In this document: one piece after another, positions 48,302 through 58,600 of the stretch
How positions within the stretch are numbered: position 1 is the first letter of the stretch
How the letters are laid out: the number at the start of each line of letters is the position of its first letter
NCBI GenBank assembly: GCA_044226485.1
Contig: JBGAGY010000013.1
Span: 1 to 64,000 of the forward strand
Direction: 5' to 3'
Length of the DNA stretch: 64,000 bases
Origin: UBA6663 sp044226485
GTDB taxonomy: Bacteria; Chloroflexota; Anaerolineae; Anaerolineales; UBA6663
Program-made: the position numbers and the translations under genes
The notes under the pieces: model-generated
What the model was told of the DNA's origin: nothing
The model's input: the letters and a program-made list of their open reading frames with translations, nothing else
Databases searched by the model: none

Positions 48302-48344
48302 AGTGCGATGAGCGCGGGTGTATTCAGACCGCGCTCATCGCACT
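48302..48344 (-). terminator. Hairpin after the GH44 gene
   Basis: Perfect 16-base inverted repeat 48302-48317 / 48329-48344 with an 11-base loop, starting 6 bases beyond the stop of the GH44 gene. There is no T tract, so it may act as a U-less terminator or an mRNA 3'-end stabiliser. Confidence 0.55.
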
Positions 48345-48350
48345 TCCAGC

Positions 48351-50516
48351 TTACCTTGCCATCAAAGGCATGCGAACGCGAGGTGTCAGCACGAGCGGCG
48401 TGCCGGGTTTGAGCTCGATAAGCGTGATCGAGTTGGCCGGCGCGGAAAAGGCGATGCCGCTGGTGGTGACCGTCAGATCGGCCTGGCGCACGATATGGGC
48501 CAGGTCCGCGCTCGAGTAGCGGTAGACGCGCGCCGCCGCGGCCGCCGAGAAACCTGCCAGGTCGAGCGTCGTAGAGAGGCCGCCGTTCGTCTTGTTGATC
48601 ACCATCACCGTCACGGCCTGGTCGCTGGCGCGCTGCGCGGCATAGATCGCGAGCTGGCTTTGATCGGAGCTCGTGGCCCGGACGTGGGTCTCACCGAACT
48701 TGCTGCCGGCTCCGTCGTAGTTGAGGTACATGCGGAAGGCGAACGCGCCCGGCTGGGTCGGCTCAGGCGGTCCCCACAAGGTGGCCAGGTCAAGGCCTTC
48801 GCGGCCGAAGATGCCGAGGACGTCGGCCTGGGCCAGCGCGCCGTTCATGCTCTCGAGGCCGCCCCAGTTGTACTCGGTGATGGCCAGGTCCGTGCCCGGA
48901 TAGTAAGTGTCGACCCAGGCCTGCATGCGCGGAATCAGCTTGACCACACCGCCGTCGAGGTTCATGTCGGCGATCCAGCTCTCGTCTTTGTATGTGGGAT
49001 CCCACAGCGAGCGGGTGCTGCGCAGTCGAAGGGCCTGAGTGGCGGCGCTACCCGCCGTGGAGAGAGAGACGCCGTTGGCCTGCGGGTAATAGTGCAGATC
49101 GAGGAAGTCGAGCAACCGTGTGCCGTGCGCCTGCTCGTAGGCGCGCATCTGCGAGAGATACCACGGCACGAAATACGTGTTGCTGTGCGCCGAATAGTCC
49201 TGGCTGCTCTGGCCGCAGTTGTCGAGAGCCGAGTAGAAATAAGCGCACCAACCCCACAGCACCGGGCCCAACGTCCGCGCGGCGGGGTCGGCCTGTTTGA
49301 CGGCGCTGGCGTAGTTGATGCCGAGGTTCGTGATCTCATCGTACGTCGTCGGGTTGGGGTGGATGTCTCGATGCGTGCTGTTCCACAGCATCGGCTCGTT
49401 GTCGAGGTTGTAGAAGCGGACGCCGCCGGTGTTCGCCGCGCCGAACGTGTTCTTGAGGTGCAGCACCCAGTCGCGCACGAAGGTCGGCGTGATCGCTACG
49501 CTTGTGTCGGTCGCGTCGTTGCCTGTGATGTTCGAGCCGTTGGTGTGGACGCCGTTTCCACAACCCGAATCGTAAGGATCAGTGCTCTGTTGCGCGCCGT
49601 ACTTCGAGACTTTGAAGCCGCAGTCGAAGGGATGATCCGGGACGCGGCTCTTGGCCACCCAGCCGATCAAAGGCACCGTCATGATCGTGTCGCCGCCGGC
49701 AGTCTTGTTCGCTGTCACGAACTGATCGGCCGCCGAGCCATTGGGCAGCGCGCCGACGTTGGCCACGGAGTTGGCGATGTTCTCGAAGTACCAGTCGCTG
49801 CCGGTGTTGTAGGCATCGATCTGCCAGTTGTAGCGCGACGTCGAATTGCCGCCCCAACGCGCCACTGGAAGTGCGAGTTCCTGCGCGAGGCCTTCGTCAG
49901 GGTAGTTCATGCCGTAGATCCAGCGACTGATCGCCGTGCGATCGGCTGTCACGTTAACGCTCAAGGAAGGACCATTGGAGGGCGGCGGCGTGGCCGTCGG
50001 TGTCCCCGTGCTGGCGACAAGCGTGATGCTGTCGATGTAAAACGTCGGCTGGACGGCGCCGGTGGTGTCCTGCCACTGCAGCTCCTGGATCGTGGCAGGC
50101 GCCCCGAGCGAGCCGAGCGACCGCTCGACAAGGGTCCAGGACCCCGGCGCCGCCGATATCGCGGCGCCGGCTTGAGTGCCATCGACGGCGAAGCTCAGTT
50201 GAGCCGTGCCGGAGCCGCCGCGCACGTAGAAACGGATGCGGTCGTAGCCGGTCGTGCTCTGGGCCGAATCGAGATGCAGATAAAGGCCTGCCCAGGCTGC
50301 TGTGTAGGTGACCGCGATGGAGTGAGTGCCGGCCTGCACCGGGGAGGCGTTAGCGGCATTGACGGTCGTGTTCCACGACCAATCTTGCACTCCGGTTCCC
50401 AGGGCATCTCCGTAGATCACGCGGTCCGTCGCCGCCTGAACCGGAGTGGACAGACCAATCGACACGAGCACAATCGTCAGAACCAACCCCATTGCGCCAA
50501 AACGTCGAAAAAGCAT
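48351..50516 (-). CDS. Secreted GH44-family endoglucanase/xyloglucanase
   Basis: A 721-residue secreted enzyme. Signal peptide: RRFGAMGLVLTIVLVSIGLS, cleaved near PVQAA. Residues about 30-165 form a carbohydrate-binding-like beta-sandwich (YIDSITLVAS at its end), then a Thr/Pro linker TGTPTATPPPS, then a GH44 catalytic region: YGMNYPDEGLAQELALPVAR, GGNSTSRYNWQIDAYNTGSD, FYNLDNEPMLWN (acid/base Glu) and LAITEYNWGG (nucleophile Glu). The C-terminal beta-domain closes with SITLIELKPG. Expected to cut cellulose, glucomannan or xyloglucan. GGAGG five to six bases before the ATG. A much longer in-frame extension upstream is an artefact. Confidence 0.9.
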   Translation of the reverse strand: MLFRRFGAMGLVLTIVLVSIGLSTPVQAATDRVIYGDALGTGVQDWSWNTTVNAANASPVQAGTHSIAVTYTAAWAGLYLHLDSAQSTTGYDRIRFYVRGGSGTAQLSFAVDGTQAGAAISAAPGSWTLVERSLGSLGAPATIQELQWQDTTGAVQPTFYIDSITLVASTGTPTATPPPSNGPSLSVNVTADRTAISRWIYGMNYPDEGLAQELALPVARWGGNSTSRYNWQIDAYNTGSDWYFENIANSVANVGALPNGSAADQFVTANKTAGGDTIMTVPLIGWVAKSRVPDHPFDCGFKVSKYGAQQSTDPYDSGCGNGVHTNGSNITGNDATDTSVAITPTFVRDWVLHLKNTFGAANTGGVRFYNLDNEPMLWNSTHRDIHPNPTTYDEITNLGINYASAVKQADPAARTLGPVLWGWCAYFYSALDNCGQSSQDYSAHSNTYFVPWYLSQMRAYEQAHGTRLLDFLDLHYYPQANGVSLSTAGSAATQALRLRSTRSLWDPTYKDESWIADMNLDGGVVKLIPRMQAWVDTYYPGTDLAITEYNWGGLESMNGALAQADVLGIFGREGLDLATLWGPPEPTQPGAFAFRMYLNYDGAGSKFGETHVRATSSDQSQLAIYAAQRASDQAVTVMVINKTNGGLSTTLDLAGFSAAAAARVYRYSSADLAHIVRQADLTVTTSGIAFSAPANSITLIELKPGTPLVLTPRVRMPLMAR

Positions 50517-50774
50517 AAACCCTCCAGTTCGATTGTATGCATTGGCCGGCGCTTTGATCACCGCAAAAGGGGCGGGATGGGGTCGGTATTTGCTCTCAGA
50601 GAAGGTCTCGGGCGCGAGTGCTCTTCCTCCCACAATGCCGCGGGTTGGCGATAACCCCATTGAGTCTTGGCGGTGCTGTCCTCCCCTGCAAGAGGGGAGG
50701 GCGCGCCGCCGATGCGCCTTGGCCCTATTGATCACCCATGGCGGCGCGGGTGGGGTTCCGGCGCCTGAGGCCTC

Positions 50775-50780
50775 TATAAT
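50775..50780 (+). promoter_or_regulatory. -10 box of the M42 peptidase gene
   Basis: Perfect TATAAT exactly 6 bases before the ATG; no Shine-Dalgarno sequence, suggesting a leaderless message. The rest of the 270-base divergent gap to the GH44 gene shows nothing else I can support. Confidence 0.6.
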
Positions 50781-50786
50781 GCCCTT

Positions 50787-51833
50787 ATGACGACTCCGCT
50801 CCCCATCGACATCGACGAATTGTTGAACTTCCTCGTGCCGCTCCTGAACACGCCCAGTCCAACGGGCTTCTCGGAGCGAGCCATCGCGCTGTGTGAGGAG
50901 CGCTTCGCGCGCTTCGGCCCGACTTGGCGCACGAACAAGGGCGCGCTCGTGATGACGCTCGCCGGAACGGCCGACGACCAGCCGCGCGCTGTCACCGCTC
51001 ACGTCGACACGCTTGGCGCGATGGTCAAGGACATCAAGCCCAACGGTCGATTGAAGCTGACGAAGCTCGGCGGCTATGCCTGGAACACGATCGAGGGCGA
51101 GGGCTGCACGGTTTTCACGCACGGCGGCGCTCAGATCCGCGGCAGCGTGCTGCTCACTCAGGCGTCGAGCCACATCTTCGGCGCGGCCACTGGCGATGCC
51201 AAGCGCGACGATGACGCGCTCGAGGTGCGGCTGGATGCGCGCACGCGCTCGGCCGATGAGACACGCGCGCTCGGCATCGGCGTCGGCGACATCGTCGCGC
51301 TCGATCCGCGCGTCGAGCTCGGCGATGCGGGCTTCCTGCGCTCGCGCCACCTCGACGACAAGGCAGCCGTGGCCTGCGTTTACTCGGCGCTCGCCGCGCT
51401 CGAGCGAGCCGGCCAGCCCCTGGCGCAGCGCACGACGATCCACATCAGCAACTACGAAGAGGTCGGGCACGGCGCGGCCGCCGGCCTGCCCGATGATCTG
51501 GTGGAACTCCTGACGGTTGACATGGCGGCCGTCGGGCCCGGCCAGGCCTCCGACGAGTTCAGCGCCTGCATCTGCGTGAAAGATTCTGGCGGGCCGTATC
51601 ACCCCGACATGAACCGCAAGCTGCGCGATCTGGCCGCCGAGGCCGGCATCCCGCACACTGTGGACATCTATCCCTACTACGGCTCTGACGGCGAAGCTTA
51701 TTGGCGCGCGGGCGGCGATGTGCGCGTCGGGCTTGTCGGCCCTGGCGTCGACGCCTCTCACAACTACGAACGCACGCACCGCGACTCGCTGACCCACACC
51801 GCTCAGTTGTTGGCCGAGTATCTGCGACGCTGA
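50787..51833 (+). CDS. M42-family metallopeptidase (glutamyl aminopeptidase/FrvX-like)
   Basis: A 348-residue cytoplasmic zinc aminopeptidase of the M42 family, which forms dodecameric tetrahedral particles. Metal and catalytic motifs in order: TAHVDTLGAMV (first His and Asp), SRHLDDKAAVACVY (bridging Asp), ISNYEEVGHGAA (catalytic Glu pair), LTVDMAAVGPGQ (Asp) and GVDASHNYERTHRDSL (last His). The preceding Thr/Ser-rich N-terminus LLNTPSPTGFSE is standard. Likely trims peptides from protein turnover. The cupin gene follows after 11 bases and is presumably cotranscribed. Confidence 0.94.
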   Translation: MTTPLPIDIDELLNFLVPLLNTPSPTGFSERAIALCEERFARFGPTWRTNKGALVMTLAGTADDQPRAVTAHVDTLGAMVKDIKPNGRLKLTKLGGYAWNTIEGEGCTVFTHGGAQIRGSVLLTQASSHIFGAATGDAKRDDDALEVRLDARTRSADETRALGIGVGDIVALDPRVELGDAGFLRSRHLDDKAAVACVYSALAALERAGQPLAQRTTIHISNYEEVGHGAAAGLPDDLVELLTVDMAAVGPGQASDEFSACICVKDSGGPYHPDMNRKLRDLAAEAGIPHTVDIYPYYGSDGEAYWRAGGDVRVGLVGPGVDASHNYERTHRDSLTHTAQLLAEYLRR

Positions 51834-51844
51834 GGAGGTCCACG

Positions 51845-52165
51845 ATGTCTCAGACGTTCACGTTCTTCGACCGACTCGATCAACCGCAGTCCATCCCGCC
51901 AGACGGGATCCTGAGCCGCACGCTGACGGACAACGACTCGCTCAAACTGGTCGTCTTCAAGTTCGCGGCCGGGCAGGTGCTCTCCGAGCACACGGCGGCG
52001 GTGCCGGCGGTTCTGCAGGTGTTGAGCGGCGCGGCCACCCTGACCTTCGGCAACGAAGTTCGCGAGGCCGAAGCCGGCGCCTGGGCCTACATGCCGGCGC
52101 GCTTGCCTCACTCGGTGTTGGCCAGGACCGAACTCGTGTTGCTGTTGCAGATGCTGAAGCAGTGA
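51845..52165 (+). CDS. Small cupin-domain protein
   Basis: A 106-residue single-domain cupin. The first motif is reduced: FAAGQVLSEHTAAVPAVLQVLSG has one His in the usual metal position, and the second motif AGAWAYMPARLPHSVLA supplies another. Metal binding is plausible but incomplete. GAGGAGG before the ATG. Downstream partner of the M42 peptidase; function unknown. Confidence 0.82.
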   Translation: MSQTFTFFDRLDQPQSIPPDGILSRTLTDNDSLKLVVFKFAAGQVLSEHTAAVPAVLQVLSGAATLTFGNEVREAEAGAWAYMPARLPHSVLARTELVLLLQMLKQ

Positions 52166-52271
52166 TAGAGTTGAGGGCGATGCGGCCCTGTCGCGCATTG
52201 CTGAATGCTCACGGCTGCATTATCATTGTCGGGTCCGCCGCATCATGTAGGCAACCAACGCTAGGGGCTAT

Positions 52272-52604
52272 ATGGAAATCGTCATCCGCGAACACAAACG
52301 GGCTAACGTGCTGCGCATCACCGGCCGTGTCGATGCCAGCGTCGCCGCCAAGTTTGAGGAGTCGCTGCAGAAGCAGATCGACGCCGGGTCCACTCACGTG
52401 ATCCTCGAGATGGACGGCACCGATTACATCAGCAGCGCCGGCGTCCGCGCGCTGATTGCGGCCCAGAAGGCGCTCAAGCCCAAGGGCGGCGCCGTCATCC
52501 TCGCTCAGCCGTCCGTGCGCGTCAAGGAAGTGCTTGAGATGGCGGGCCTCGATCCGCTCTTCCGCGTCTTCCCCGACACCGAAGCCGCGCTGGGATCCCT
52601 GTGA
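52272..52604 (+). CDS. STAS-domain anti-sigma factor antagonist-like protein
   Basis: A 110-residue single STAS domain. MDGTDYISSAGVRALIAAQK matches the SpoIIAA-type loop in which a Ser (SSAG) is phosphorylated by a partner kinase. VILAQPSVRVKEVLEMAGLDPLFRVF is the usual C-terminal half. It probably takes part in partner-switch regulation; no adjacent RsbW-like kinase or sigma factor gene is present. GGGG lies just before the ATG. mutS follows after a strong inverted repeat. Confidence 0.92.
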   Translation: MEIVIREHKRANVLRITGRVDASVAAKFEESLQKQIDAGSTHVILEMDGTDYISSAGVRALIAAQKALKPKGGAVILAQPSVRVKEVLEMAGLDPLFRVFPDTEAALGSL

Positions 52605-52608
52605 TTGC

Positions 52609-52665
52609 GATGGATGATGTCGGACGGCTGATTGACCTTCAATCAGCCGTCCGATATCATCCATC
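52609..52665. repeat. 27-bp-arm hairpin between the STAS gene and mutS
   Basis: Inverted repeat with arms 52609-52635 and 52639-52665, 26 of 27 positions complementary, and a 3-base loop. It starts 5 bases after the STAS stop codon. No T tract follows on either strand. It would form a very stable RNA stem 26 bases before the mutS ATG, acting as a U-less terminator, an RNase III site or a mobile-palindrome remnant. Confidence 0.88.
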
Positions 52666-52691
52666 AGCGATTCGCTGAACTCGAAAACCCC

Positions 52692-55274
52692 ATGTCAGAA
52701 TCCGATCACGAGCCGACGCCTCTGCGTCGGCAGTATCTGGAGATCAAGCGCTCCTATCCGCACACGATTCTGTTTTTTCGGCTGGGCGACTTCTACGAGA
52801 CGTTCGACGAGGACGCTGAGACGATCGCGCGCGATCTCGAAATCGTGCTCACCAGCCGGTCCAATATGTATAAGAACGGCTCGCAACGCGTGCCGATGGC
52901 CGGCATCCCGTTTCATGCGGTTGACAATTACATCGCGCGCCTGATCGAGCACGGCCATCACGTCGCCATCTGCGAGCAGACCGGCAGCGAGCCGATCAAC
53001 GGGCTGGTCACGCGAGAGGTCATCCGGGTCGTCACGCCCGGCACCGTGGTCGAGCCGGGTCTGCTGGAGGCGGGCCGCAACAACTACCTTTCAGCACTCG
53101 TCATCGCGGGCGAGCACGGCGCGCTGGCCCACGCCGACATCACGACAGGCCACTTCGCGGTGGCTGTGCTGACCGGGCACGACGTCAACGCTCAGGCGCG
53201 CCATGAGCTCGTGCGGCTGAGGCCGGCGGAGCTGCTCGTCGCCGACGACCTTGCGGCAGACTCACTGTCGGGGGTGAGCGTGTCATGCACGGCCCTGCCG
53301 GCCCGGCGCTTCGACCCCGGCAAGGCGCGCAACACTCTGCTCGAGCACTTTGGGACGAGTTCGCTGGCGGGCCTTGGTCTCGAAGGCCAGGCACTGGCGA
53401 CGGCGGCTTGCGCCGCCATCCTCGGCTACGTTCGCGAGACTCAGCCCGGCGCGCTCCGCCTCCTCACGCATGTCAGGCTCTATCATCTCGGCGAGTTCAT
53501 GACGCTCGACCCGTCGACGCGCCGCAATCTCGAGTTGACCGAGACCCTGCGCGGCGGCCACACGCGCGGCTCGCTGCTGGGCGTGCTGGACCACACGGCC
53601 ACGCCGATGGGCGCGCGGCTTCTGCGGCAGTGGGTGAGCCAGCCGCTCCTCGATGTCGCCCAGATCCGACGCCGGCACGACCGGGTTGCGGCGCTGCATG
53701 CCCACGGGCTTGTGAGGGCCGAGATCCTCGCGGCCCTGAAGCCGCTCAGCGACGTCGAGCGCATCGCCAATCGCATCCTGGCCGGCTCCGCGCAGCCGCG
53801 CGATCTTGTGGCGTTGCGCGAGACGCTCGCGGCGTTGCCCGAGATCGCCAAGATCTGCGCGGGCCTCGCTCCTGAAGCGCAGCTGCGCGGCGTCGATCCG
53901 TGCGGCGAAATCCTTGACCTGCTTCTGCTCGCCCTGGCCGACGAGCCGCCGGCTGTGCTTTCGAAGACCGGCATCATCCGCAGCGGCTACGCCCGCGAGC
54001 TCGACGAGATCCTCGAGGCCTCGCGTCACGCGCGCGAGTGGATCGCCGGGCTCGAGCAGGCCGAACGCGAGCGGACGGGCATCAAGACGATCAAGGTCGG
54101 CTACAACAAAGTCTTCGGCTACTACCTCGAGATCAGCCGGGGTAAGAGCGAACAGGCGCCGGCCAACTACATCCGCAAGCAGACCCTGACCAACGCCGAG
54201 CGCTATATCACGCCCGAGCTGAAAGAATACGAGACGCTGGTGCTCAACGCCGAGGAGCGCATCCTCGAAGTGGAGACGCGCCTGTTCAAGGATCTGTGTG
54301 CCCAGATCGCGGGGCAGGCCGGTCGGCTGTTGGCGACCGCGCAGGCGCTGGCTGAACTCGACGTCGCGGCGGCCCTGGCCGAAGCCGCGGCGCGCCACGG
54401 CTACGTGAGGCCCGAGATCGTCGACGAGCCGGTGCTCGAGGTCATCGACGGCCGCCATCCGGTGGTGGAGCAGTTCCTGGCCGCCGGGCAGCGCTACGTG
54501 CCGAACGACGTCGTCTTCGAGCCGGGTGAGATCGTGCGCGTCATCACCGGCCCGAACATGGCCGGCAAGTCGACGTTCCTGCGCCAGGCCGCTCACATCG
54601 TGCTCTTGGCTCAGATCGGCAGCTTCGTGCCGGCGGCGTCGGCGCGGCTTGGGTTGTTCGACCGCATCTTCACCCGCATCGGCGCGCAGGACGAGATCCA
54701 CGCCGGGCAGTCGACGTTCATGGTGGAGATGGTCGAGACCGCCGGGATCCTTCACGGCGCGACGGCGCGCAGCCTGCTCGTCCTCGACGAGATCGGCCGC
54801 GGCACGAGCACGTACGACGGGCTCTCGCTGGCCTGGGCGATCGTCGAGCACATCCACAACCACCCGGGCCTCAAGGCCAAGACCCTGTTCGCCACGCACT
54901 ACCACGAGTTGACCGACCTCGCGGCTGTGCTGCCCGGCGTGCGCAACTACAACGTGGCGGTGACGGAGGAGGGCGAGCACGTCATCTTCCTTCACAAGAT
55001 CATCCCCGGCGCTGCGGACCGGTCGTATGGCATCCATGTGGCCCAGCTCGCCGGGCTTCCGCGGGCCATCATCGGCCGCGCGCAGGAGATCCTCGAACGC
55101 CTCGAGGCAAGCGGCGGCCGTGCGGTGCGCCTGAGCGACGACGCGCCGGCTCAGATGGCTCTCTTCCCTGAGACCAACCCCTTGCTGGATGAGCTCAGGG
55201 CCCTTGACCTCAACGCCATGCCGCCGATGCAGGCGCTGGCCAAACTCTTCGAATGGCAGGCGCGGTTTCGATAG
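52692..55274 (+). CDS. mutS: DNA mismatch repair protein MutS
   Basis: An 860-residue MutS1. Mismatch-binding domain: LRRQYLEIKRSYPHTILFFR then LGDFYETF with the Phe-X-Glu wedge. Connector, lever and clamp domains follow (TRRNLELTETLRGG; KVGYNKVFGYYLEISRG). ATPase: Walker A ITGPNMAGKSTFLRQ, Walker B LLVLDEIGRGTSTYDGLSLA and the signature FATHYHELTDLA. The C-terminal helix-turn-helix dimerisation region is present. The ATG of MSESDHEPTPL is chosen; a TTG 60 bases upstream lies inside the hairpin. No mutL is adjacent. Followed by a strong terminator. Confidence 0.97.
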   Translation: MSESDHEPTPLRRQYLEIKRSYPHTILFFRLGDFYETFDEDAETIARDLEIVLTSRSNMYKNGSQRVPMAGIPFHAVDNYIARLIEHGHHVAICEQTGSEPINGLVTREVIRVVTPGTVVEPGLLEAGRNNYLSALVIAGEHGALAHADITTGHFAVAVLTGHDVNAQARHELVRLRPAELLVADDLAADSLSGVSVSCTALPARRFDPGKARNTLLEHFGTSSLAGLGLEGQALATAACAAILGYVRETQPGALRLLTHVRLYHLGEFMTLDPSTRRNLELTETLRGGHTRGSLLGVLDHTATPMGARLLRQWVSQPLLDVAQIRRRHDRVAALHAHGLVRAEILAALKPLSDVERIANRILAGSAQPRDLVALRETLAALPEIAKICAGLAPEAQLRGVDPCGEILDLLLLALADEPPAVLSKTGIIRSGYARELDEILEASRHAREWIAGLEQAERERTGIKTIKVGYNKVFGYYLEISRGKSEQAPANYIRKQTLTNAERYITPELKEYETLVLNAEERILEVETRLFKDLCAQIAGQAGRLLATAQALAELDVAAALAEAAARHGYVRPEIVDEPVLEVIDGRHPVVEQFLAAGQRYVPNDVVFEPGEIVRVITGPNMAGKSTFLRQAAHIVLLAQIGSFVPAASARLGLFDRIFTRIGAQDEIHAGQSTFMVEMVETAGILHGATARSLLVLDEIGRGTSTYDGLSLAWAIVEHIHNHPGLKAKTLFATHYHELTDLAAVLPGVRNYNVAVTEEGEHVIFLHKIIPGAADRSYGIHVAQLAGLPRAIIGRAQEILERLEASGGRAVRLSDDAPAQMALFPETNPLLDELRALDLNAMPPMQALAKLFEWQARFR

Positions 55275-55315
55275 GGGCGAACAGTTGGTTGGCCGGCGCC
55301 GCGAGCGCTGACGAT

Positions 55316-55369
55316 CGCCGAAGGACGAGCATGGAATGACCGTTCCACCCTCGTCCTTCGGCGTTTTTT
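55316..55369 (+). terminator. Strong intrinsic terminator of mutS
   Basis: Perfect 14-bp arms, 55316-55329 and 55350-55363, with a 20-base apical part that can fold further (GGAA/TTCC), followed by six T. It lies 41 bases after the mutS stop. Confidence 0.9.
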
Positions 55370-55398
55370 CGACCTGGCGGGCACGGGCGTTCTTCGAC

Positions 55399-55433
55399 AG
55401 CAGTTCGACGTTTGTCGTCGCCGTCGAACTGCT
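55399..55433. repeat. Inverted repeat upstream of the giant surface protein
   Basis: Perfect 12-base arms, 55399-55410 and 55422-55433, with an 11-base loop, in the 398-base gap between mutS and the giant gene. The rest of this gap beyond the mutS terminator is less GC-rich toward its 3' end, with GGTTAA and TTAACC about 40 bases apart near 55590-55632. No gene is seen in it; the promoter of the giant gene should lie here but I cannot place it. Confidence 0.6.
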
Positions 55434-55672
55434 CGTCCAACTCTGCCGAATAGAGCTACCCCTCAACGACTGAAAGCCTTCGGACGTTCGTCAGTCGTCG
55501 TTGGCTCTTCTTCGCTCCCTCCGCGGTCCCTCGGCTGCGAACGGCTCAACGCCAACCTTACGGCGTATTTACGTCAACCTTATAGCCCCGTCGGTTAAGG
55601 ATCACTACGCTGAGTTGTCAGAACTATTAACCAGTCAGGCCCCCCCACCTGGCACAGCTGATGAGGTAACCG

Positions 55673-58600
55673 ATGCAATTCACACAGCGCTCCGGCGCGA
55701 CCCTGACGATCGTACGTGTGGCGGTATTGGCCGCACTTGCCATGGCGCAACTGGCCGGCCCTGCGCCGATGGCCTGGGCCGCTCCGACGCCATCGACGAC
55801 GATCACGACGCCCACGAACGTGATGGTCGGCGAGCCCGTCACCTTCACGGTCAGCTTTGCGAACACCGGGGGCGTGGGTGAGGTCGGGTACGGACCGTAT
55901 CTCAACGTCGAGTTGCCGATCGAAGGCGCCGATGGAGCGGGCGCCGCGACGGATGACGGCCTGTCGTTCACCGGCGCGAGCTATCTGGGCACGACCCTCA
56001 CGCCGCTGATCGCGCCGTTTTTGTGCACCGGCACCTACACCCATCCGCTGACTGGCCTGACCACAGCCTGCACCTCCGGACGCCAGGTCGTCATCCTGCA
56101 GCTGCCGTTCGGCAGCTTTGCTGTCGGGCAGCCGGGGGCCACCGTGCAGATCACGGCGGCGCTGAGCAACCTGGCCGACGTGGGCACCGCGCTCCCGATC
56201 CGCGCGACCGGCGGATTCGCCTACGGCAGCATCCCGACCGGGAACACACCGATCATCGGCTCTACCGCGACGGCCAATGTGACGCCGCAGCTCTTCACCC
56301 TGACCAAGACCTACCTCTGGCTCGAAGACGAGACTGCCACCGGCCCAAACTACCCGCGCCAATACCGGATCACGGTCGACATCGCCAACGGTCAGACGCT
56401 GACCAACCTCAACCTGACCGACGTGCTGACCGACTCGATTCAGTATCTCGCGACAAACTCGGTCACGACGACCGTCGGTTCGCCGACGATCACGAGCGTG
56501 GTCACACCAAGCCTTTCGATCCCGGGTGGCACTCTGACGCGCCGGGTGAGCAGCGCTGTCGGCACGACCGGCTCGGCCGATGCCTCGATGTTGTTCTCTT
56601 ACTACGTCCCGCGGCTGCGCGCGACGTCGACCGCCATCCTCGACCCCGTCAGCGGCAATGATCGCTTTGCGCCGGACGATGCCCAGGCGACGGCCAACTG
56701 GACCCCCATCGATGCTCGCGACACAGGCGGTGTCGTCACGAGCAACGCTACGGCGACCGATCACACGCTGGAGGAGCAGTCCATCGCCATTCAGAAGTCG
56801 GTGGGCATCGCCAATGACCATGCGCCGACCGGCTACTCGCCGGGCGACGTGTTGACCTACACGCTCGATGTCCAGATCTCAGACTTCTTCGCGTTCAACA
56901 GCACGGTCATCACCGACACTTTCTCTGACGGCCAGCGCTGGGACGCGACGTTCACGCCGACTCTGAGCGTCAACGGCAACACGTATTCGCTTGTCGCAGC
57001 GGGCATGGCGGGGGCGAACTACAACGTCGACGTCAGCCAGATCGGCAACGACCCCAACCCGGCCACAGACGGCACGACAACCGTCAGCTTCAACCTGTCC
57101 AACGAGCTTGTGACGCGCGGTCAGGACGGCCGCTTCATCGGCGGCTGCGTGCCGACAGCTGGCACCGGCGGGCCGGCGCCCGATTGCACGGGCTACAACG
57201 ACGGCGCGACCACGGCTCAGGTCGTGTTCCGCACTGTCGTCCAACAGAACTTCTCAGACACCTACCCGTCGGGCGACCCATCGGTCGACCAGGGCGACGT
57301 CCTGACCAACACCGTGGTCGTGGACGGCGCGCTGCTGACCGTGTCCGATGCTTCCACGCCGACCGGCCAGAGCGAGGCCGATGCCAGCGCCGCGCAGGTC
57401 GTGCTGGCCAAGGGCGTGTTGCAGAAGACGATCTACGCCATCAACGGCAGCATCTGCCCGGTGTGCACATCGGTGCTCGTCGAGCCCGGCGACACCGTGA
57501 CGTATCGCTTCACGTACTCCCTGCCGCAGACGGACTTCGAGAATCTGCTCTTCACCGACTATCTGCCGCTCCCGGTCTTTGATGCGACCGAGATCCTGGC
57601 GTTCAACCCGACCGTCTCGGCGGCCGCGCCGGCGGCCGGAACCGCGAAATACGGCCCGAGCGACACGTCCTACGCCGTGACAGGGCTCACCCCGGTCATC
57701 ACGACGACGGTGTCGACGAATACCGTGGACTTCGGCTTCGGCAACTTCGACGACCCGCTGGATACCACCACGCTGGTCGACGTGCTCTTCACCGTCACCG
57801 TCCAACCCGACCCGTTCGTGGATGGTCTGTTCCTCACCAACCAGGTGCGCGCGAGCGAAGGCACCACCAATGCCGGAAGCCAGGTCGACGACAGCATCGT
57901 CCAGATCGAATTGGGCGAGCCCGTCTTGAAGATCCAGAAGGGCGTCGTGACGACCAACGGCACAGGTGGGACATACTCGCCTGTGACGGTCGGGCCCGTG
58001 ACGTTCACGGCGCCCGGAACAGCCGGCGTGCCCTGGGCGAGCGGCACGATCACCAGCACGATGTTGACGAACAACCCGGTCAACAGTGACCTCAGCGGCA
58101 TCGACGCCGGTGACCTGGCCACGTTCGTGATCACAATTCAGAACACCGGCGGCGCCGACTCCTTCGACGTCGTCGTCACCGACACGCTTCCCGCTGATCT
58201 GGTTGTGCCCGCCGGCGGCCTCAACCTGCGCGTGTACGACGGCAACCGCAACGCCGTTCCCTACACCGACCTTGGCGGGGGCATCTTTGGGTCGGGCATC
58301 CAGATCGATGATCCGAGCGCCCTTGTGGGTGGCATCCCGGCCGGCCGCACGTACACCGGACCGATCGCCAGCGGCGCCAATGTCATTGTCATCGCGTACG
58401 ATCTGCAACTGGCAGGCACGCTGTCGCCGGCGTCGGCACAGACCAACACGACTCAGGTGACGAACGTCGCAGGTGTCGAGGGCGGGCCGACCCATCCCAC
58501 GGCTGCCCTGCACGACACCGCCACCGTCGTCAGCGTCGTCGGCCCCACGAAAACCGTCATCTCGACCTCTGAGGCGCACACCACAGGCAACAACCTGGCG

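Noticed and set aside
50517..51797. N-terminal extension of the GH44 frame over the M42 peptidase region
   Set aside because: The added 427 residues are the antisense of the peptidase gene; the GH44 signal peptide and a Shine-Dalgarno site mark the start at 50516.
53283..55466. Minus-strand open frame of 727 codons opposite mutS
   Set aside because: Antisense shadow of a highly conserved gene.
55501..55881. Plus-strand ORF of 126 codons overlapping the start of the giant gene
   Set aside because: Different frame from the signal-peptide-bearing giant protein, Arg/Asp-rich and without a ribosome binding site.
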